The notes beneath the pieces are model-generated. The model did no database searches, was not told the origin of the DNA, and saw only the letters and a program-made list of their open reading frames with translations. A DNA stretch of 64,000 nt, from positions 9,294-73,293 of the forward strand of contig JBNLAN010000014.1 of the NCBI GenBank assembly GCA_050302175.1, in the 5' to 3' direction. Origin of the DNA: JBNLAN01 sp050302175 (GTDB taxonomy: Bacteria > Pseudomonadota > Zetaproteobacteria > Mariprofundales > Mariprofundaceae). Shown here piece after piece: positions 15,807 through 23,905 of this stretch. How positions within the stretch are numbered: position 1 is the first letter of the stretch; every line of letters starts with the position of its first letter. Both the position numbers and the translations under genes were made by a program.

Positions 15807-16367
15807 ATGACGCTATCCGCCGCCGATCTCTGGCAGGAGCACAAAACCCGACTGCACAACTACATCGCCCGGCGCGTGCCGGATCGCCATGTCGCCGATG
15901 ACATTCTTCAGGATGTCTTCCTTAAGGTGCATACCAGCCTCGGCACGGTTAAAGCACCCGGCAGCGTCGCTGCCTGGCTCTACCGGCTGGCATCCAACGC
16001 CATTGCCGACTACTACCGCACCTACAAACCGAGCGATGAACTACCGGAGAACCTTGCAGCACCTGAGAAAAGGCGCGACTACACCGCAGAACTCGCCTCC
16101 TGCCTCAGGCCGTTCATCGACGACCTGCCCGAAAAATACCGCACGGCGCTGGTACTCTCCGAAATCGAAGGCATCACGCAAAAGGAGGTCGCCCGGCGGC
16201 TCGGCCTCTCTGTTTCAGGTGCGAAATCGAGGGTACAGCGCGGCCGCGAGAAGCTGCGCGGCCTACTCTCCGAATGCTGCGAAATCGAAGTCGGGCGCAA
16301 CGGCATCGTCGGCTACGAGGTTCGGAATGCCCGCCGCAATAGCGCATGCAAGTGCCATAACGCTTGA
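15807..16367 (+). CDS. sigZ: ECF RNA polymerase sigma factor, SigZ-like
   Basis: The 186-aa protein has region 2 (VADDILQDVFLKVHTSL, WLYRLASNAIADYYR) and region 4 (LPEKYRTALVLSEIEGITQ and a helix-turn-helix with GLSVSGAKSRVQRGREKLR). A cysteine-containing tail, CCEIEVGRNGIVGYEVRN then CKCHNA, is characteristic of the SigZ subgroup and could sense metals. AAGGAG lies 6 nt before the ATG at 15807; an out-of-frame ATG at 15803 is too close. No anti-sigma gene is adjacent. It likely controls arsM and the GNAT gene. Confidence 0.88.
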   Translation: MTLSAADLWQEHKTRLHNYIARRVPDRHVADDILQDVFLKVHTSLGTVKAPGSVAAWLYRLASNAIADYYRTYKPSDELPENLAAPEKRRDYTAELASCLRPFIDDLPEKYRTALVLSEIEGITQKEVARRLGLSVSGAKSRVQRGREKLRGLLSECCEIEVGRNGIVGYEVRNARRNSACKCHNA

Positions 16368-16415
16368 ATCCCGCTCCACACTTGTTGCGATCTGTTTCGC
16401 GTATAGAGTCGTAAT

Positions 16416-16622
16416 ATGGAAAGCACATCTACAATTTACTGGGGACTACTTTTCGGCTCCATCGGCTTGGGCTTTTTCATTTACGGTAAAAGGCAAAAAA
16501 AGTTTGTCCCCCTTCTTTGCGGCATCGGCTTTATCGCTGTTCCGTATTTTATCTCCAACACACTGATCCTGATTGTTTCAGGCATCGCGATTACGGCTCT
16601 GGCCTATTTCGTTAGGCAATAA
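16416..16622 (+). CDS. Small membrane protein, unknown
   Basis: A 68-aa product with two to three hydrophobic segments (WGLLFGSIGLGFFIYG; FVPLLCGIGFIAVPYFI; LILIVSGIAITALAYF) separated by a basic loop KRQKK. It resembles the small inner-membrane proteins often annotated as hypothetical in proteobacteria. The Shine-Dalgarno is poor. It lies between sigZ and trmFO on the same strand. Confidence 0.6.
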   Translation: MESTSTIYWGLLFGSIGLGFFIYGKRQKKFVPLLCGIGFIAVPYFISNTLILIVSGIAITALAYFVRQ

Positions 16623-16664
16623 CACGGCACTTGTTGTCGTGCAGTCTGCCAGTAGCTTCGCGGC

Positions 16665-18008
16665 ATGAGTGACGCCTCTCCACAAACAGTAACAATCATT
16701 GGTGCCGGGCTGGCTGGCTCCGAAGCTGCATGGCAGCTGGCCAAGCGCGGTGTGCCGGTTCGCCTACACGAGATGCGCCCAGCCAAGATGACGCCAGCAC
16801 ACAATACCGGCAACTGCGCCGAGCTTGTCTGCTCCAATACCTTCCGCGCCGATCATCTGGAGAATGCTGTGGGCCTGCTGCATGAAGAGATGCGGCGCAT
16901 GGATTCACTGATCATGCGTTGTGGTGATGAGGCACGGATTCCTGCAGGCACGGCCCTGGCGGTGGATCGTGAACAGTTCTCCACACTGGTGACCGAGGCG
17001 CTGAAGGCTGAACCGCTGATCGAATTCATCGAGGGTGAGGTAACCGAAATTCCTAAAGACGGACTGCTGCTGATCGCCTCAGGCCCCCTCACCTCCGATA
17101 CGCTCTATAAACAGATTCGCGAACTGACCGGTGAAGAGCATCTCAATTTCTTCGATGCCATTGCGCCGGTGGTCGATGCTGAGTCTGTAGACATGAACAT
17201 CTGCTTCTGGAAAAACCGCTACGACAAAAACGTCGAAGAGGGTGAAGCGGGCGATTATCTCAACTGCCCGATGAACGAAGCGCAGTATAAGGCCTTCATC
17301 CATGAACTGATCAATGCCGAGAAGGTCGCCTTCAAAGGCTTTGAGGATATCCCGTTTTTCGAGGGTTGCATGCCGATCGAGGAGATGGCCGAACGCGGTG
17401 AGGATACCCCCCGCTTCGGACCTATGAAGCCGGTAGGCTTAGACCACCCCGAAACCGGTGATCGCTACTACGCCGTAGTGCAACTGCGCCGCGACAACCG
17501 CATGGGGAGTTTACTCAACATGGTCGGCTTCCAGACCAAGATGACCTACGGTGAGCAGAAGCGGGTCTTTACCATGATTCCAGGGCTGGAGAACGCGGAA
17601 TTCTTCCGCCTGGGAAGCCTGCATCGAAATACCTTCATCAAATCCCCTGCCCTGCTTGATGGCACGCTGCGCCTGAAAAAAAAGCCGCGTATCCTCTTTG
17701 CCGGGCAAATTACCGGCGTGGAGGGCTACGTCGAGTCCGCCAGCATGGGGCTGATGGCTGGCCGTTTTCTTGCTGCGATGGCGAATGGAGAAGAGCCGGA
17801 TGCACCACCCGCTGCTACCGCCCACGGCGCCTTGCTGGCCCATATCTCGCAGACGCGTATTGAGGATTTTCAGCCGATGAATATCAATTTCGGACTGCTG
17901 CCACCGGGCAAGAAGCGCGAGGGAAAGCGCCGCTTTTCAAGAGCGGAGCGCAGGCGCTCGGTCTCCGATCATGCTCTGGAAACACTGGATCAATGGCTGC
18001 AAAAATAA
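16665..18008 (+). CDS. trmFO: Methylenetetrahydrofolate--tRNA-(uracil-5-)-methyltransferase TrmFO
   Basis: The 447-aa flavoprotein uses methylenetetrahydrofolate to make ribothymidine at position 54 of tRNA. The FAD dinucleotide motif is IIGAGLAGSEAAWQLAKRG at residues 10-28. Family blocks include MTPAHNTGNCAELVCSNTFR and, near the C-terminus, GYVESASMGLMAG and INFGLLPPG. Its 3' end overlaps the downstream lipoprotein gene by 16 bases. Confidence 0.96.
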   Translation: MSDASPQTVTIIGAGLAGSEAAWQLAKRGVPVRLHEMRPAKMTPAHNTGNCAELVCSNTFRADHLENAVGLLHEEMRRMDSLIMRCGDEARIPAGTALAVDREQFSTLVTEALKAEPLIEFIEGEVTEIPKDGLLLIASGPLTSDTLYKQIRELTGEEHLNFFDAIAPVVDAESVDMNICFWKNRYDKNVEEGEAGDYLNCPMNEAQYKAFIHELINAEKVAFKGFEDIPFFEGCMPIEEMAERGEDTPRFGPMKPVGLDHPETGDRYYAVVQLRRDNRMGSLLNMVGFQTKMTYGEQKRVFTMIPGLENAEFFRLGSLHRNTFIKSPALLDGTLRLKKKPRILFAGQITGVEGYVESASMGLMAGRFLAAMANGEEPDAPPAATAHGALLAHISQTRIEDFQPMNINFGLLPPGKKREGKRRFSRAERRRSVSDHALETLDQWLQK

Positions 18009-19015
18009 TCTCCCGGCTGCTTTTTGCCGTTCTGCTTTTTACAGGGCTAGCCGCATGCAGCCAGAGCGTTGAAACCGGGGGCATCAGCCTCAAAGAGCGC
18101 AAAACCCTCGGGACAGAGTATCCCGTTAATCCTGCACAGCCCCTGCACAGACGCGCCGCACCCATACCTGAAAATGTGCTTGGCGCATGGCAGAAAATGG
18201 ATATGGCAATCAATCCGCAAGCTTCGCAATACCAGGGCTATGACCTTTCCGATAAGCAGAAGCGGCAATTGGCACAAGCTATCGCCACACTTCCGCGGCC
18301 TTGGCAAAAAATCATGCGGCAAAAACTATCGCGCTTTTTTTTCATCAAGAACCTGCTTGGCGGCGGCATCACCGACTGGATTATCGCTGCGGATGGACGC
18401 CTTATCTACACCATGATCCTTAACCCGGCACTGTTTGATGCAACCGCTTCCGACTGGCTGAAAATGCGTGAAGGCGGCAGCTTCGAGACGGGCGATTATC
18501 GACTGCAAATTAGCGGACTTCAGGATGTTTCAGCCTTGCAATTTATCCTGTGGCATGAGGTGGCTCATCTGATCGACTATGAAAACAGGTATACCTCTAT
18601 CGCCGATCCGCTGATGCGCAGTTATCTGGATTTGAAAGCCAGTGGAACGACCCCATTTATGCACAATGTCTGGCAAAGCAGTAACCAGCCCGCCTCCGGC
18701 TTTGACTTTCCGGCACGCAGCAAATTGAACCCCTATCACATGAATGCCCAGCAACCGCGCATCGCCAACTCGGAATTGCCAAATACTTTCGCCGTCTGGC
18801 AGCAAACCCCCTTTGTGACCCTCTATGCGGCTTCGAGCCCCGCGGAGGACTTCGCCGATTTCGCTGCCTTTCATATTGCCCGCAAAAGCTCGGGGCATGA
18901 ACCGGTTTGGCAATTAATGGAAAAGGAACATATCGTGGCCAAATATACACCGCTTACACACCCGGCCAATCGAACCCGATGGAGCAAACTCGAGGGCGTG
19001 GCCGCACTTCGATAG
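17993..19015 (+). CDS. Lipoprotein with HExxH zinc-peptidase motif, unknown
   Basis: The 340-aa protein has a lipoprotein signal peptide and lipobox LAAC (C22). A zinc-peptidase-like HEVAH sits at residues 188-192 in LQFILWHEVAHLIDYE, with acidic E285/D286 in SSPAEDFADFAAFH as possible third ligand, suggesting a gluzincin-like fold. It overlaps trmFO by 16 bases. Substrate and family unknown; it is likely a cell-envelope protein. I chose the first ATG because the signal peptide starts there. Confidence 0.7.
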   Translation: MAAKIISRLLFAVLLFTGLAACSQSVETGGISLKERKTLGTEYPVNPAQPLHRRAAPIPENVLGAWQKMDMAINPQASQYQGYDLSDKQKRQLAQAIATLPRPWQKIMRQKLSRFFFIKNLLGGGITDWIIAADGRLIYTMILNPALFDATASDWLKMREGGSFETGDYRLQISGLQDVSALQFILWHEVAHLIDYENRYTSIADPLMRSYLDLKASGTTPFMHNVWQSSNQPASGFDFPARSKLNPYHMNAQQPRIANSELPNTFAVWQQTPFVTLYAASSPAEDFADFAAFHIARKSSGHEPVWQLMEKEHIVAKYTPLTHPANRTRWSKLEGVAALR

Positions 19016-19048
19016 AAAAGTCTGCGGCTGTAAACAGAGGAGAAAGCA

Positions 19049-19291
19049 ATGAAACGACTCGGTATTCTAATCTGCATCATGGGCTCTGTGGCCGCCTTGC
19101 TCTACCCGCCGTACAAAATACTCGGGCTGGGCAAGGTGAAGTGGGGGTTCATTCTTGATGATGTGGTGCGCGCTTTTGGCAGCAGCGTTGCCAAGACTTA
19201 CGATTATATCGACAAGCCGACGCTCGCTGTCGAGCTCCTGGTCATCAACGCCATTGGTGTAAGTATGATACTGATGGCTAAAAGACGCTGA
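19049..19291 (+). CDS. Small membrane protein, unknown
   Basis: An 80-aa product with hydrophobic segments at the N-terminus (LGILICIMGSVAALLYPPY) and C-terminus (LLVINAIGVSMILMA) around a soluble loop. GAGGAG lies 8 nt before the ATG. It sits between the HExxH lipoprotein and the exported protein at 19299, eight bases from the latter, so it is probably in the same operon. Confidence 0.6.
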   Translation: MKRLGILICIMGSVAALLYPPYKILGLGKVKWGFILDDVVRAFGSSVAKTYDYIDKPTLAVELLVINAIGVSMILMAKRR

Positions 19292-19298
19292 ACCCCAC

Positions 19299-20120
19299 AT
19301 GAAACGCTCCTTGCTATTCATTTTCTTGACCCTGTTAGCTTCGGCTTCCACCTATGCGCAGCCAACGACATCCCCCGACGATGCAGAGCTATCGAAAATC
19401 GCTCTGCTGATCTATCAAAATGAGTGCGCAGGACAAACGAAAAACCTGGTGGTCTGGAATCAGGGTGAGGCGTTCCCCTCTTTGGGGATTGGCCACTTTA
19501 TCTGGTATCCGCGGGGCTATCGCGGGCCATTCAAGGAGAGCTTCCCCGCACTGCTTGAATTCATGCAGTTGCAACATGTATCCATTCCGCCCGCTTTACA
19601 GAAGGCGAACGGCGCTCCCTGGGCGAATCAGGACCATTTCCGACAGGCTGACCAAAATACGCCTGAGGTAGAAATGCTGCGCGTTTTTCTCCGTGACACC
19701 ATGCCGGTACAGGCCCGCTTTATGCGCGAACGCTTTAATGCAGCGCTCGCAGATATTTTACAAGCCGCCCCTCCGAAAAAGCGGGCGCGCCTTTTGCGCC
19801 ACTATCAACGCGTAGCTGATGCACCCATGGGCTATTATGCACTCATGGACTATGTGAACTTCAAGGGTGAAGGCACCAAGGCAAGCGAGCGCTATCAGGG
19901 CCATGGCTGGGGGCTATTGCAGGTACTGGAGCAGATGGCTGATGGAGGCGATGCCATCGAAGCCTTTGCCGACGCAGCAACACTTGTGCTGGAGCGCCGC
20001 GTGGCCAATGCGCCGCCCGAACGCAATGAGGCACGCTGGCTGCCTGGCTGGAAAAACCGCATTGCAAGCTACGTTGACCAGCACCGTAAGTTTTTGCGCG
20101 GGGTTTCGACTACCCGGTAA
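19299..20120 (+). CDS. Exported protein, possibly lysozyme-like
   Basis: The 273-aa precursor has a signal peptide ending ASTYA before QPTTSPDD. A block IYQNECAG then SLGIGHFIWYP has the Glu-then-Gly-x-Gly-His spacing reminiscent of lysozyme-fold muramidases, but this is only suggestive. Other conserved-looking parts are PMGYYALMDYVNFKGEG and RYQGHGWGLLQVLE. Genes of this type are annotated as conserved hypothetical. It lies in an envelope-protein cluster before msrB. Confidence 0.6.
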   Translation: MKRSLLFIFLTLLASASTYAQPTTSPDDAELSKIALLIYQNECAGQTKNLVVWNQGEAFPSLGIGHFIWYPRGYRGPFKESFPALLEFMQLQHVSIPPALQKANGAPWANQDHFRQADQNTPEVEMLRVFLRDTMPVQARFMRERFNAALADILQAAPPKKRARLLRHYQRVADAPMGYYALMDYVNFKGEGTKASERYQGHGWGLLQVLEQMADGGDAIEAFADAATLVLERRVANAPPERNEARWLPGWKNRIASYVDQHRKFLRGVSTTR

Positions 20121-20142
20121 AAGATAGCTCCTGGAGGCGCTT

Positions 20143-20682
20143 ATGAACCGACGTCATTTTCTAAAAGGTGGTCTTATCGCACTCGCCGGAGTTATCGGGG
20201 CCAGAGCCCTCTCAAATACCGTATTGCCCCCGGCCTTTGCCGAAAATGGAGGAGACAAAATGAAACACTCCGGTATTAAAAAAATCCATAAAACCGATGC
20301 CGAATGGCGAGAGCTGCTCACGCCGGAGCAGTTTCATGTGCTGCGCGAAAAAGGCACTGAACGCGCATTTACCGGTAAATACCACGACCACCATGCCGAT
20401 GGCATCTATACCTGTGCGGGCTGTGCACTGCCGCTGTTTGACTCGAAAACAAAATTCGACTCCGGCACCGGCTGGCCAAGCTTTTACCAGCCGATTTCAC
20501 CCGATCACATTATCGAAAGGGAAGATCGCTCCTGGTTTGCGGTACGCACCGAAACAGTCTGTGCTCGCTGTGAGGGTCATTTAGGACATGTGTTTAACGA
20601 TGGACCGCCCCCGACAGGCTTGCGCTACTGCATGAATTCAGCCGCGCTCGCCTTCGTGCCCAGGGCTTCCGCCGCCGGATAA
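20143..20682 (+). CDS. msrB: Peptide-methionine (R)-S-oxide reductase MsrB, Tat-exported
   Basis: The 179-aa protein has a twin-arginine leader MNRRHFLKGG with a hydrophobic stretch ending at PPAFA. The MsrB domain has zinc cysteines C91/C94 (CAGC) and C140/C143 (CARC), the block FDSGTGWPSFYQPI and the catalytic C163 in GLRYCMNSAALAF. It reduces methionine-R-sulfoxide. The Tat leader places it in the periplasm, unlike cytoplasmic E. coli MsrB. Its 3' end overlaps hda by 45 bases, tail to tail. Confidence 0.93.
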   Translation: MNRRHFLKGGLIALAGVIGARALSNTVLPPAFAENGGDKMKHSGIKKIHKTDAEWRELLTPEQFHVLREKGTERAFTGKYHDHHADGIYTCAGCALPLFDSKTKFDSGTGWPSFYQPISPDHIIEREDRSWFAVRTETVCARCEGHLGHVFNDGPPPTGLRYCMNSAALAFVPRASAAG

Positions 20683-21399
20683 ACCCTGCGCTTCCGATAA
20701 TTCGCTGCCTTGCTGTTGCTGAAAAAACAGCTTTGCGCGTGCCGGCGTCACCCGTTTGCCCTCATTCAATGAAAGCGCTTCCAGCGATTGCAGTGCCGCT
20801 AACTGTGCGGAAAGAGTGCGCGGCAAATACTTGAGCATCGCCTCCAGCACAGCATCCGAAACATCCCACTGCATATCGGCAGCTCGCGAGCGCAATACGG
20901 CCAATAGCTCCTCATCCCTTTGTGGTGAAGAGATCTCGACGCGCTCCAGTGTTTTCAGGCGGCTGGACAACTCAGGTGGCATATTGGACTCTGCGCCGCT
21001 TCGCCAACCGAGCAGGAGATGGCGTTCCGCCTCGCGGGCGCGCTCCATCAGATGAAACAATGCGAGCGCCGTGCTACGCGGCAAGTCCCCGGCGCTCACA
21101 TCCACCAGCCAGAATGCGGAATCCCCCAATTGCCTGGCCCACTCTCGCACCAGATGATAGGGCGAAGCGGCGATATCTTCTGCGCCGATCGTGAGCCAGC
21201 CCAGATGCGGATATTCACTATGCATGCTGTGCAACAGATGTGTTTTGCCCGCTGGCGCTTCGGAGGTAAGCCAAAGCCGCCCGCCGTGAACCAGCCAGGT
21301 TGCCAGACGATTGCTGGCCGCCTCTACGCCGGCATGGCGAACCCAGCGCCCATAATCATATGAAGGTGGAATTTGCAGCTGCAGCTGCTGTTGTTGCAC
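20638..21399 (-). CDS. hda: DnaA-family regulatory inactivator Hda-like protein
   Basis: The 253-aa protein begins QQQQLQLQIPP, resembling the QL-x-L clamp-binding motif of Hda. It has a DnaA-like P-loop SEAPAGKTHLL (about 46-56), Walker B-like AFWLVDVSAGD and the sensor segment LSSRLKTLERVEI. There is no DNA-binding domain IV. Hda with the DNA-loaded sliding clamp stimulates DnaA-ATP hydrolysis and blocks re-initiation; both dnaA and dnaN lie in this window. It is 3 nt downstream of pgsA on the same strand. Confidence 0.85.
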   Translation of the reverse strand: MQQQQLQLQIPPSYDYGRWVRHAGVEAASNRLATWLVHGGRLWLTSEAPAGKTHLLHSMHSEYPHLGWLTIGAEDIAASPYHLVREWARQLGDSAFWLVDVSAGDLPRSTALALFHLMERAREAERHLLLGWRSGAESNMPPELSSRLKTLERVEISSPQRDEELLAVLRSRAADMQWDVSDAVLEAMLKYLPRTLSAQLAALQSLEALSLNEGKRVTPARAKLFFQQQQGSELSEAQGLSGGGSPGHEGERG

Positions 21400-21402
21400 T
21401 TG

Positions 21403-21963
21403 CTATTCCTGCTCGGTGGCGCGCACGGCTTTGAGTGTCCAGACCAGCATATAATGCAGGCCGGAGAGACAGGTCAGCACAAAGGTGACCCATAAAATGA
21501 TTTGTACGAGCATTTCGGGAACCGGATAGGCCATTTGCAGCAGCACCGTAACCACATACACGATCTGCATCAGCGTCGTTGCCTTTGAAACCAGGCTGGG
21601 CTGCATTTCCAGACGATGCGTCACCATCTCATAGGCCAGCGCCCCGCCCAGAATAATCACATCGCGAAACACCACCGCCAGAAAAAGAAACAGCGGTGTC
21701 TGCCCGATCAGAAACAACGTCACAATACAACTGATCAACATCAGCTTGTCGGCCAGCGGATCCATATATGCGCCAACAGTTGTGCGCTGGTTGAAATAAC
21801 GGGCAATTGCCCCATCGAGCATATCACTCACCCCTGCTGTCACCATCAGGGCCAGAGCCAGCCGGGGCTGTTCGGTTAATACCGCAAACACAATCACCGG
21901 TGTCAACACAATACGAAAAAGTGTCAACAGATTCGGGATATTAAGAATATTATTGGGGAACAT
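21403..21963 (-). CDS. pgsA: CDP-alcohol phosphatidyltransferase, PgsA-like
   Basis: The 186-aa membrane protein has the CDP-alcohol transferase signature DG-x2-AR-x8-G-x3-D-x3-D: DGAIARYF, then VGAYMDPLADKLM. It also has several hydrophobic helices. It most resembles CDP-diacylglycerol--glycerol-3-phosphate 3-phosphatidyltransferase, which makes phosphatidylglycerophosphate. Its start overlaps the DUF2066 gene by 14 bases. Cardiolipin or other phosphatidyl products cannot be excluded. Confidence 0.87.
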   Translation of the reverse strand: MFPNNILNIPNLLTLFRIVLTPVIVFAVLTEQPRLALALMVTAGVSDMLDGAIARYFNQRTTVGAYMDPLADKLMLISCIVTLFLIGQTPLFLFLAVVFRDVIILGGALAYEMVTHRLEMQPSLVSKATTLMQIVYVVTVLLQMAYPVPEMLVQIILWVTFVLTCLSGLHYMLVWTLKAVRATEQE

Positions 21964-22930
21964 GCTCCGCCGCCTGCCGGGCCAGCCAGCCGCCGCTGAC
22001 AGGTGTCAGCTCCAGACCCTGCGCCTTAGCCCAGGCCTGCAGCCAGGCGATATCATTATCCTTCGTTTCAATTCGATAGGTTTGCACCGACTGACCTTGT
22101 GTATGAAGCGTCAATTGCTCGACTTCTGCCTGCTGACGCAAATCTGCCTCCATCGCCAGCTGCATACTCGGGCTCTGCTGCTTTTCGATGGTGAGCACGA
22201 GCTCGGATTGCTCCGCGGGCAGCTCTGCTGTGACTTCCGCATATGGATCTGCCGCAGCCACTGCAGTTTCCGGATCATGCTTGTGTGCTTCTGCATCTCT
22301 CGCCTTCAGCAAAACCTCTTCCAGCCACAGCTGCATGGGCAGCAAAGGGTCGCCAGCCGGCATCTCACGCGTTTCGACCTGCTCTCCAAGAGCCGAATCG
22401 CCCCGAATGGTCAGCTCCACCTGTGAGGCATCATTCTGCCACTGCCACGAAAGCGCCAAAAGCGGTGCATTGCTCTCCAGGAGCAGACCATGCCCTTCCG
22501 CAAACTGAGCGGCCTTTTCTTGCAGCAACGCAACCGACTGCGGCATAGGGCTCCCGGAGGCATTAAACATCTCCATCACAAGATGCAGTGACGGCACCGT
22601 GCGAACATATGGAATCTCCGCCGCATCCAGCATCTGGAATATCCGTTTTTCATTAAAATAGACTTGAGACTGTTCTCTGCCCGGAAGTACCCGGAGCACC
22701 AGTGTCATCGCGTTCCATTTCTCAACCTTACTACGATACTCGGGCGCAATAAGGCTATCCCACACGGAGGGAAGCGCTGCCTCGATCACATCCTTTGCAC
22801 CAGTGCCGCTAAGTTTGGACATATCGACAGAAACCCGGAATCTTGCATCGCCCTCTTCACCGGCCTGCACAGGCCCCGTGGCTGCCAGCAACAGGGTCAG
22901 CATCAACAACGACACACGCCAGTAACTCAT
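21950..22930 (-). CDS. DUF2066 domain exported protein
   Basis: The 326-aa precursor has a signal peptide ending GPVQA before GEEGDARFRVSVDMS. The N-terminal body has features of DUF2066 proteins: a VSVDMSKLSGTGAKDVIEAA block and PEYRSKVEKWNAMTLVLRV. DUF2066 proteins are periplasmic and of unknown function, and in proteobacteria often lie near pgsA and hda, as here. Overlaps with pgsA and sspB indicate one operon. Confidence 0.78.
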   Translation of the reverse strand: MSYWRVSLLMLTLLLAATGPVQAGEEGDARFRVSVDMSKLSGTGAKDVIEAALPSVWDSLIAPEYRSKVEKWNAMTLVLRVLPGREQSQVYFNEKRIFQMLDAAEIPYVRTVPSLHLVMEMFNASGSPMPQSVALLQEKAAQFAEGHGLLLESNAPLLALSWQWQNDASQVELTIRGDSALGEQVETREMPAGDPLLPMQLWLEEVLLKARDAEAHKHDPETAVAAADPYAEVTAELPAEQSELVLTIEKQQSPSMQLAMEADLRQQAEVEQLTLHTQGQSVQTYRIETKDNDIAWLQAWAKAQGLELTPVSGGWLARQAAEHVPQ

Positions 22931-23406
22931 TTCACCACCCGCAAGTGCCTGATCTTGCGCCCACCCGCTTCAGCCACTTCCGCAGCAGGGGCATCGTCAG
23001 ACGCGGTCGATGACTCAGCAACAGCCGCCTCCTTTGCCTGCTCCTGAAGATTGCGCACTGCCTGCACCACTGTGCGAATGGTTTCGGGTACGTCCTGTTC
23101 CCAAATAATGCCTGTTTCCATATTACCCTCCGGAAGGTAGGAAGCCCAAATGCGTGCCATCGGAATGCGGCAGGGGAAAATGCTGCCGCCAAAGGAGAAA
23201 TCCGAAATCAGCTCTTCGTCACGAATATGAATCGTCTGCGGCATGCGCACATTCAGAACCAGCCGCAGGGCCGGATCGCCGAGCAAGCGCTCGGGTATCG
23301 TCATATCGTCCTGCGTGGCATCCACCACAATATAAATCCGCCCATGTTGCTGAAAATATTCGCGCAACTGCTTGGCTTTGGCGGCATTCGAAAAACTCAG
23401 CGTCAT
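22927..23406 (-). CDS. sspB: ClpXP protease specificity factor SspB
   Basis: The 159-aa product has an N-terminal SspB fold with GRIYIVVDATQDD, LRLVLNVRMPQTIHI and FSFGGSIFPCRIP. A flexible Ala/Glu-rich linker leads to the terminal RHLRVVK, which matches the ClpX-tethering peptide of E. coli SspB (LRVVK). SspB delivers ssrA-tagged proteins to ClpXP. I start at 23406 (MTLSFSN), where GGAG lies 6 nt upstream; the ATG at 23418 has a poorly spaced site. Confidence 0.9.
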   Translation of the reverse strand: MTLSFSNAAKAKQLREYFQQHGRIYIVVDATQDDMTIPERLLGDPALRLVLNVRMPQTIHIRDEELISDFSFGGSIFPCRIPMARIWASYLPEGNMETGIIWEQDVPETIRTVVQAVRNLQEQAKEAAVAESSTASDDAPAAEVAEAGGRKIRHLRVVK

Positions 23407-23489
23407 CCCTGTCTCCATCCTTTAAGCCCTGCCTCGCCCATCGTCGCAACAATACCCAATACATCGCGCGGGCAAAAGACCAATAACGT

Positions 23490-23843
23490 GCGAAGTGGCC
23501 CTGTAAGCCGGGTTCTGTTCCCGAAGCGGGCGGTGATCATTCATCTAGGCCTGCAGTTGCCCGCAGGCTCAAGCAGCCTACCCGGAAGCAGCGCGGGCCA
23601 CGCCTGTTGCTCCCCTATTTGGCCTTGCTGCGAATGGGGTTTGCCTCAGCCCCTGCCCGTTGCCGTGCAGGTCGGTACGCTCTTACCGCACCCTTTCACC
23701 CTTACCAAACCAGGTTTGGCGGTCTCTTCTCTGTAGCACTTTCCCGGGGTCACCCCCGCCGGAAGTTATCCGGCATTCTGCCCTGTGCAGCCCGGACTTT
23801 CCTCGCGAGCATATTGCCCCCGCGATCACCCGGACCACTTCGC
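23490..23843 (-). ncRNA. rnpB: RNase P RNA (class A)
   Basis: Read on the minus strand, the 5' end GCGAAGTGGTC (near 23843) pairs with the 3' GGCCACTTCGC (near 23490) as P1. Conserved blocks follow the bacterial type A order: GAGGAAAGTCCGGGCTGCAC, then ACAGGGCA, GGGTGAAAGGGTGCGGTAAG, and ACAGAACCCGGCTTACAG near the 3' end. This ribozyme processes pre-tRNA with RnpA, which is also in this window. Ends are accurate to a few bases. Confidence 0.93.
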
Positions 23844-23905
23844 CGGGCAAGAGTACATCTCTTGACCTCATTTGACATGTGTTCCGCGCATTTCGTGTCC
23901 GGAGA

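Noticed and set aside
16385..16410. Third copy of the ECF-type promoter before the 68-aa membrane protein (TTGCGA ... CGCGTATAGAG)
   Set aside because: The -10-like block has partial similarity but the -35-like block is at the wrong spacing and differs, so I do not count it with the matched pair.
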